From Alterinioella sp963975135 (GTDB taxonomy: Bacteria; Pseudomonadota; Alphaproteobacteria; Rhodobacterales; Rhodobacteraceae): a stretch of DNA of 12,201 nucleotides. The translations under genes were made by a program, and so were the position numbers. The stretch spans positions 1-12,201 of the forward strand of contig CAXBGQ010000065.1 of the NCBI GenBank assembly GCA_963975135.1, in the 5' to 3' direction. The first letter of the stretch is position 1. The number at the start of each line of letters is the position of its first letter. The notes under the pieces are model-generated. The model had not been told where the DNA came from, searched no databases, and saw nothing but the letters and a program-made list of their open reading frames with translations. This document shows positions 7,589-12,201 of this stretch, piece by piece.

Positions 7589-8674
7589 ATGTTGTATTGG
7601 CTGAGCAGCCTGTCGGATGGCGGCGATTTTTTTAATCTGTTTCGCTACATCACCTTTCGCGCCGGCGGCGCGTTTTTCACATCGCTGATTTTCGGCTTTG
7701 TCTTTGGTCGTCCGATGATCAACCTGTTGCGCCGGAAATACCAGAACGGCCAGCCCATTCGCGAAGATGGCCCCGAAAGCCACCTGGAGACCAAGGCCGG
7801 CACGCCGACGATGGGGGGGCTTTTGATCCTCGCGGCGCTGTCTTTGTCGACGCTGGTATGGGCGCGGCTCGATAATCCTTATGTCTGGATGGTGATGTTC
7901 GTCACCGTCAGCTTTGGTGCCCTGGGGTTTCTGGACGATTACCGCAAGGTCAGCCAGCAAAGCACGGCAGGCGTGCCGGGGCGCATCCGGTTCAGCATCG
8001 GTTTGCTGATTGCGGCCTTTGCCGGTGTCATGGCGATGATGGCCCATCCCGAAGGTTTATCGGGGCAATTGGCCTTTCCGATCTTTAAGTCGCTGCTGCT
8101 GAACCTCGGCATCTTCTATGTGCCTTTCGCCATGCTGGTCATTGTCGGCAGTGCCAATGCCGTCAACCTGACCGACGGGCTGGACGGGTTGGCGATCATG
8201 CCGGTGATGATCGCGGCGGCGACGTTGGGCATGATTGCCTATGCCGTGGGCCGGGTCGATTTCACCGAGTATCTGGATGTGCATTACGTGCCGGGCACCG
8301 GTGAATTGCTGGTCTTTACCGCCGGCTTGATCGGCGGCGGGCTTGGATTTTTGTGGTATAACGCGCCGCCCGCGGCGGTGTTCATGGGCGATACCGGATC
8401 GCTGGCGCTTGGCGGCGCGCTTGGGGCCATCGCGGTTGCCACCAAGCACGAGATCGTGCTGTCGATCGTTGGCGGGCTTTTCGTGGCCGAGGCGATGAGC
8501 GTGATCATTCAGGTGGTTTATTTCAAAAGCACCGGCAAACGGGTGTTCCTGATGGCCCCGATCCATCACCATTTCGAGAAACGCGGATGGGCCGAGCCGC
8601 AGATCGTGATCCGGTTCTGGATTATCTCGCTGATCCTGGCGCTGATCGGGTTGGCGACGCTGAAGTTGAGGTGA
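7589..8674 (+). CDS. mraY: Phospho-N-acetylmuramoyl-pentapeptide-transferase MraY
   Basis: MraY is an integral membrane enzyme that transfers phospho-MurNAc-pentapeptide from UDP to undecaprenyl phosphate, making lipid I. The product has 361 residues with many hydrophobic segments, consistent with the ten-helix topology of the family. Hallmarks are KAGTPTMGG (69-77), the aspartate pair FLDDYRK (D116, D117), NAVNLTDGLDG (190-200), the catalytic-site GDTGS (267-271, D268), and the HHH motif in APIHHHFEKRGW (324-334). GAGGA (7574-7578) inside the end of murF serves as ribosome binding site, and the ATG abuts the murF stop. It is the last gene of the tight run; a 146-base spacer separates it from murD. 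Confidence 0.97.
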   Translation: MLYWLSSLSDGGDFFNLFRYITFRAGGAFFTSLIFGFVFGRPMINLLRRKYQNGQPIREDGPESHLETKAGTPTMGGLLILAALSLSTLVWARLDNPYVWMVMFVTVSFGALGFLDDYRKVSQQSTAGVPGRIRFSIGLLIAAFAGVMAMMAHPEGLSGQLAFPIFKSLLLNLGIFYVPFAMLVIVGSANAVNLTDGLDGLAIMPVMIAAATLGMIAYAVGRVDFTEYLDVHYVPGTGELLVFTAGLIGGGLGFLWYNAPPAAVFMGDTGSLALGGALGAIAVATKHEIVLSIVGGLFVAEAMSVIIQVVYFKSTGKRVFLMAPIHHHFEKRGWAEPQIVIRFWIISLILALIGLATLKLR

Positions 8675-8687
8675 GCGGGCTGCTCCT

Positions 8688-8706
8688 CGACCCCTTGTCG
8701 GGGTCG
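8688..8706 (+). other. Hairpin downstream of mraY
   Basis: CGACCCC (8688-8694) is perfectly complementary to GGGGTCG (8700-8706) around the loop TTGTC, 14 bases after the mraY stop. No T run follows, so a full intrinsic terminator is not supported. It may be a processing or 3'-end stabilising structure, or part of an intergenic repeat together with the element at 8761-8798. Confidence 0.45.
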
Positions 8707-8760
8707 CCTCGCTGCGGTGCGTTTCCGATCGGGCGGCGGTCCATGTGGTGATTGCGGGAT

Positions 8761-8798
8761 GCCTCCGGCGGGGATATTTGGGGGCGCAAAGAAGCAGG
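8761..8798 (+). repeat. Intergenic element resembling a common Rhodobacterales repeat
   Basis: The stretch beginning GCCTCCGGCGGGGATATTTG and continuing to an AAAGAAGCAGG end resembles a sequence that I remember recurring in spacers of Rhodobacterales genomes. CCTCCGG/CGGGG makes a short weak stem, followed by ATATTT and a purine-rich AAAGAAG. It lies 60 to 23 bases before the murD start. Only one copy is in this window, so the repeat nature cannot be shown here. Confidence 0.4.
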
Positions 8799-8820
8799 TT
8801 CTGTGTGAAGGGCGATGGCG

Positions 8821-10012
8821 ATGATCCCGGTTCAAGGCGTTAAGGGTAAATGCGTGGCCGTGTTGGGGCTTGGCCTGTCGGGCCTGTCGGCGGCGCGGGC
8901 CTTGCGCGCGGGCGGTGCCGAGGTTTTGGCCTGGGATGACGGATCGGCCGGGCGCGCGGGCGCAGAGGCAGAAGGGTGCGGTGACTGGATCGAACGGGAA
9001 ATCGACCACTTCGGCCTTGATCGCGCATATCCTGGCGGAAAACGGCACGCCTTGCCAGTTGGCGGGCAATATCGGCCGCGGGGTTCTGGACCTGGACCCT
9101 CCCGAAAACGGTGAGGTGATCGTGCTGGAGCTGAGCAGTTACCAGACCGAATTGGCCCGCGCGTTGACGCCCGATGTGGCCGTGTTCACCAATCTGTCGC
9201 CGGATCACCTGGACCGGCATGGCGGGATCGGCGGCTATTTCGCGGCCAAGCGGCGGCTCTTTTCCGAGGGCGGCCCGGATCGCGCGGTGATCGGTGTCGA
9301 CGAGGCGGAAGGAGCCTATCTGGCGGGGCAGATGGGCGAGGGCGCGGCGGATGGACGGCTGATCCGCGTGTCGGTGGCGCGCAAGCTGAGCGGGCCGGGT
9401 TGGAATGTCTTTGCCCGCAAGGGCTGGTTGTCGGAGATGCGCAAGGGCCGTCAGATTGCAGCGATTGATCTGCGGGGCGTGGCGGGTCTGCCGGGGGCGC
9501 ATAATCACCAGAATGCCTGCTGTGCCTATGCGGCGGTGCGCGCTCTGGGCGTCGCTCCGAAGGTGGTGGAGGCCGCGTTTCACAGCTTTGCCGGCCTGCC
9601 GCACCGCTCGCAGATGGTGGGCGAGAAGGGCGGTGTTCGGTTCGTCAATGACAGCAAGGCCACCAATGTGGATGCGGCGGCCAAGGCGCTGGCGGCTTTC
9701 CCGAAAGTCCGTTGGATCTGCGGCGGCTTGCAGAAGGATGGCGGGCTGGAGGGGTTGCGGGCCGAGCTCGGAAATGTGGCAAAGGCCTATGTGATCGGGC
9801 GCGAGGCCGAGGCGTTCGCGCTGCAATTGGGCGACGTGCCGGTGGCGGTCTGTAGAACGATGGCGGCGGCGGTCGCGCAGGCAGCGGCCGATGCGGCACC
9901 GGGGGATGTGGTGCTGTTGGCCCCGGCGGCGGCGAGTTTTGACCAATACGACAATTTCGAGCGGCGCGGCGAGGATTTCATGGCTGAAGTCGCGAAAGTG
10001 GTCACGGGATAG
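8821..10012 (+). pseudogene. murD: UDP-N-acetylmuramoylalanine--D-glutamate ligase MurD, disrupted by an internal deletion with frameshift
   Basis: MurD adds D-glutamate to UDP-MurNAc-L-Ala. The first 52 residues (8821-8976: MIPVQG start, nucleotide-type glycine motif GLGLSG at 16-21, then the end of the first beta-alpha unit, LAWDDG) read in one frame. From 8978 the rest of the enzyme reads in the next frame: AVTGSNGKST (ATP P-loop), NIGRG, LELSSYQTE, SPDHLDRH, YFAAKRRLF with its probable carbamylated lysine, NDSKATN, and APAAASFDQYDNFE to the stop at 10012. About 66 residues that join these parts in relatives, including the SPG segment of the UDP-binding domain, are absent. The missing length must be 3n+2 bases. 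The first frame runs into TGA at 9112-9114, giving a 98-residue product. GAAGGG (8807-8812) lies 8 bases before ATG 8821; an ATG at 8815 is too close. An assembly error is a real alternative because murD is essential. Confidence 0.88.
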
Positions 10013-10038
10013 CGCCATTGGTCAGGCGCAGGTCTCGA

Positions 10039-10055
10039 CATCCGCGGCGCGGATG
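10039..10055. other. Hairpin between the convergent murD and DUF1801 genes
   Basis: CATCCGC (10039-10045) and GCGGATG (10049-10055) form a perfect 7-base-pair stem with a three-base loop GGC. It is centred in the 69-base spacer between the murD stop and the stop of the minus-strand gene, where a bidirectional terminator would be expected. Neither strand has a T run after it, so termination is only an inference. Confidence 0.4.
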
Positions 10056-10081
10056 GATCGCAAACCGCAGCACGGGCCCGG

Positions 10082-10489
10082 TCAATTCAGATGATAGGTC
10101 AGCGCGCTGGCGATCAGGAGGCGCAGCTTGTCGGTTTCTATCGCTGTCCCATCCGGAAACATCACGGCACGGTTGCCGTCATAGGTGAAATCGTCGGGAA
10201 AGAGGGCACGGAAATCCGCGATGACCGTGGTCTGGCAATGGGCGTAGAGCGCGCAGCCGCCCGTTTTCGGCACCCCAAGGCGCAACGTGGTGCCAGCGCG
10301 GGTTTCAGGCGTAAGATAGGCGGGCTGACCCCATTTCAGGGTTTCCTGCACCGGGCCCACGCCCGGAGTACTCGCCGCGACTGTATAGATCAGCGCGCGC
10401 AACGCCAGCAGGCGGTCCCGCGCAGAATCGGGGACCCCCGCAAACGCGGCGGCGACATCGGTGCTGTCAAAGGGCGGGGTTGCCTTCAT
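10082..10489 (-). CDS. DUF1801 domain-containing protein
   Basis: A 135-residue soluble protein without signal peptide or membrane segment. The middle part resembles the DUF1801 (YdhG-like) family: LRALIYTVAASTP (about 30-42), the typical ETLKWGQPAYLTP block (49-61), then a beta-rich part with LRLGVPKTGGCALYAHCQT and FPDDFTYDGNRAV. The family has no established biochemical role, so no function is given. The start ATG (10489-10487) has an AGGA about 8 bases upstream on its strand. It lies on the opposite strand between murD and ftsW, convergent with murD and divergent from ftsW, and has no evident link to cell-wall synthesis. It looks like an accessory insertion into the cluster. Its base composition does not differ visibly from its neighbours. 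Confidence 0.8.
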   Translation of the reverse strand: MKATPPFDSTDVAAAFAGVPDSARDRLLALRALIYTVAASTPGVGPVQETLKWGQPAYLTPETRAGTTLRLGVPKTGGCALYAHCQTTVIADFRALFPDDFTYDGNRAVMFPDGTAIETDKLRLLIASALTYHLN

Positions 10490-10630
10490 TGCACAATCCT
10501 AACGCAAGCAAATCCCCGGCCCAATCCCAATTGATGTGGCATTTCTCTGGCCCCGTGCCGAAAATCGCGTTACTCTGCCAAGCAGACCCGGAACAAACCG
10601 GGCGATCAGAGGCAGTATCGGGCGGTACGC
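10490..10630. promoter_or_regulatory. Divergent spacer between the DUF1801 gene and ftsW
   Basis: This 141-base spacer must hold the promoter of the minus-strand gene and probably one for ftsW-murG, because the inverted gene separates them from the upstream operon. I see no strong -35/-10 pair in either direction. CCCGG (10587-10591) and CCGGG (10598-10602) make a small hairpin around AACAAA, 28 bases before the ftsW ATG. The ftsW ribosome binding site is weak (GGGCGG about 5 bases upstream; AGAGG at 10608-10612 is too far away). Confidence 0.4.
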
Positions 10631-11797
10631 ATGACAGAAATGGCGCATGGCACAGTTCTTGTGCAATCGGGCGAGGCGATTTTGCCCCGCTGGTGGCGAA
10701 CCGTGGATCGGGTCACGCTGGCCTGTATCTTCACGCTCTTCCTGATCGGGCTGTTGCTTGGCTTTGCCGCATCGCCTCCGTTGGCCGCGCGCAACGGGTT
10801 GTCGCCGTTTTATTATGTCTCACGGCAGGCGATATTCGGCGGCATGGCCTTTGTCGCGATGATCCTGACTTCGATGCTGACGCCGCAACAGGTGCGCCGG
10901 ATCGGCGTGCTCGGGTTTTTCGGGGCGTTTGTGGCACTGGCCTTGTTGCCGGTGCTTGGCACCGATTACGGGCAGGGGGCCACGCGGTGGTATTCGCTTG
11001 GCTTTGCGTCGCTGCAGCCAGCGGAGTTTCTGAAGCCCGTGTTCGTGGTATTCGTCGCCTGGATGATCGCGGCCAGTCAGGAAATCAACGGCCCGCCCGG
11101 CAAAACGGTGTCTTTGCTGGCGATGCTGATTGTCGTTGGCATGTTGGTGATGCAGCCCGATTACGGGCAAGGCGCGTTGGTCCTGTTTTCCTGGGCGGTG
11201 ATCTATTTCGTGGCCGGGGCCCCGATCTGGATCCTTGGGATCATTGCGCTCGTTACGGTCGCGGGCGGTATCCTGGCCTATAGCTCGGTTGAACATGTGG
11301 CGCGCCGGATCGACGGGTTTCTGTCGCCAGAGGTCGAGGCCAACACGCAACTTGCCTATGCCGCCAATGCCATCCGCGAGGGTGGGTTTTTCGGCGCGGG
11401 CCTGGGCGAGGGCGCGGTGAAATGGACCTTGCCCGATGCCCATACCGATTTCATCATCGCGGTCGCGGCCGAGGAATACGGGCTGCTGCTGGTGCTGTTG
11501 ATCATCGTGCTCTTTACGATTGTGGCGATGCGCGGGTTCTTTCGCCTGATGCGCGAACGCGATCCGTTCACGCGGCTGGCCGGTGCCGGTCTTGCCGCGA
11601 CATTCGCGCTGCAATCCATCATCAATATGGGCGTGGCGGTGCGGCTGTTGCCGGCCAAGGGCATGACGCTGCCCTTTGTTTCCTATGGCGGGTCCAGCCT
11701 GATCGCGACGGGCATTGCCGTGGGTATGTTGCTGGCCTTTACCCGGTCGCGGCCGCAGGGCGATATCGGTGACATTCTGTTGGCACGGCGCAGGTGA
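10631..11797 (+). CDS. ftsW: Septal peptidoglycan glycosyltransferase FtsW
   Basis: FtsW is the SEDS-family membrane enzyme that polymerises lipid II at the division septum together with FtsI. The product has 388 residues and about ten hydrophobic segments, beginning near residue 28 after a short cytoplasmic N-terminus (MTEMAHGTV, as in relatives). Signatures are GATRWYSLG with LQPAEFLK (128-135), MQPDYGQG (174-181), AIREGGFFGAGLGEG (247-261), the extracytoplasmic PDAHTDFI (268-275, whose aspartate D273 is in the position of the essential acidic residue of the SEDS family), and GMTLPFVSYGGSS (344-356). ATG 10631 fits the family start; an ATG at 10640 is the alternative. The murG start follows four bases after the stop, so the two are co-transcribed. 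Confidence 0.96.
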   Translation: MTEMAHGTVLVQSGEAILPRWWRTVDRVTLACIFTLFLIGLLLGFAASPPLAARNGLSPFYYVSRQAIFGGMAFVAMILTSMLTPQQVRRIGVLGFFGAFVALALLPVLGTDYGQGATRWYSLGFASLQPAEFLKPVFVVFVAWMIAASQEINGPPGKTVSLLAMLIVVGMLVMQPDYGQGALVLFSWAVIYFVAGAPIWILGIIALVTVAGGILAYSSVEHVARRIDGFLSPEVEANTQLAYAANAIREGGFFGAGLGEGAVKWTLPDAHTDFIIAVAAEEYGLLLVLLIIVLFTIVAMRGFFRLMRERDPFTRLAGAGLAATFALQSIINMGVAVRLLPAKGMTLPFVSYGGSSLIATGIAVGMLLAFTRSRPQGDIGDILLARRR

Positions 11798-11801
11798 GAC
11801 G

Positions 11802-12201
11802 ATGGCAGACGGTCCTCTTCTGATTATCGCGGCAGGTGGCACGGGCGGGCATATGTTTCCCGCCCAGGCATTGGCCGAGGCGATGATCCGCAAGGGATGG
11901 CGGGTGCGGCTTTCGACCGACGCGCGCGGCGCGCGATATACTGGTGGCTTTCCGCATGTGGTGGAGATCGTCCAGGTGTCATCGGCCAGTTTCGCGCGCG
12001 GCGGCGTTGCGGCCAAACTGGTCGCTCCCATCAGGATCATCGGCGGAATTTTGGCGACCACATGGCGCATGATGCGTGAGAAACCGGCCATGGTGGTGGG
12101 GTTTGGCGGCTATCCGACCATTCCCGCGCTGGCGGCCGCCTGGATTACCCGCCGCCCGCGCATGATCCATGAACAAAACGGCATTTTGGGGCGGGTGAAC
12201 C
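11802..12201 (+). CDS. murG: UDP-GlcNAc:lipid I N-acetylglucosamine transferase MurG (3' truncated by window end)
   Basis: MurG is the peripheral inner-membrane glycosyltransferase that adds GlcNAc to lipid I to make lipid II. The window holds the first 133 residues, most of the N-terminal Rossmann domain. The three expected glycine-rich or conserved blocks are visible: AAGGTGGHMFPA (10-21), VGFGGYPTIPAL (99-110) and HEQN (123-126), the last a family signature. A hydrophobic patch at about 72-87 (KLVAPIRIIGGILATT) is in the place where MurG contacts the membrane. The ATG lies four bases after the ftsW stop, and AGGTGA (11792-11797), which includes that stop, can serve as ribosome binding site. 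The acceptor- and UDP-GlcNAc-binding C-terminal domain lies beyond the window. Confidence 0.96.
   Translation, partial: MADGPLLIIAAGGTGGHMFPAQALAEAMIRKGWRVRLSTDARGARYTGGFPHVVEIVQVSSASFARGGVAAKLVAPIRIIGGILATTWRMMREKPAMVVGFGGYPTIPALAAAWITRRPRMIHEQNGILGRVN

Noticed and set aside
8870..8977. Alternative start TTG 8870 for a shorter MurD in the second frame
   Set aside because: The 36 residues before the P-loop in this frame are the out-of-frame reading of the true MurD N-terminus and resemble no MurD domain; no ribosome binding site precedes it.
10496..10524. Leaderless promoter for the minus-strand DUF1801 gene (TTGGGC, 17-base spacer, TAGGAT six bases before the ATG)
   Set aside because: Only three of six -35 bases match, and TAGGAT overlaps the likely ribosome binding site AGGA, which explains it more simply.

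Overview
The window is a stretch of the division and cell wall (dcw) cluster of a GC-rich alphaproteobacterium. The protein sequences point to the Rhodobacterales (Roseobacter/Rhodobacter relatives). This assignment rests on remembered family sequences (MraZ, FtsW, MurD, MurG), the high GC content, and an intergenic element before murD that resembles one common in that order; no search was run.

Layout: (1) 2-439, the 3' end of an Mrp/ApbC-type Fe-S carrier ATPase gene, followed by a good intrinsic terminator (478-503). (2) 504-968, a long leader with no convincing gene but with strong inverted repeats, the best being a near-continuous hairpin at 871-931 just before mraZ. The equivalent region in Rhodobacter sphaeroides is the source of the small RNA UpsM. 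(3) 969-8674, a tight plus-strand run mraZ-rsmH-ftsL-ftsI-murE-murF-mraY with overlapping or abutting stops and starts. (4) 8675-8820, a spacer with a hairpin and a Rhodobacterales-like repeat. (5) 8821-10012, murD, which as written is broken: about 200 bases are missing and the reading frame changes at about 8974-8980. (6) 10082-10489, a DUF1801-family gene on the minus strand that interrupts the cluster. (7) 10631-12201, ftsW and the start of murG, which runs off the window.

The genes work on one process. MurE, MurF and MurD are amino-acid ligases that build UDP-MurNAc-pentapeptide in the cytoplasm. MraY transfers it to the lipid carrier (lipid I), and MurG adds GlcNAc (lipid II). FtsW polymerises the glycan and FtsI cross-links it at the septum, with FtsL as part of the divisome. 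MraZ is the regulator of the cluster, and RsmH methylates 16S rRNA.

Most of the window is an ordinary dcw cluster. I found no novel defence, mobile or metabolic system. The points worth a second look are the damaged murD (an essential gene, so either an assembly error or a true loss covered by another copy), the structured mraZ leader, and the inverted DUF1801 gene that forces ftsW-murG to be transcribed separately.
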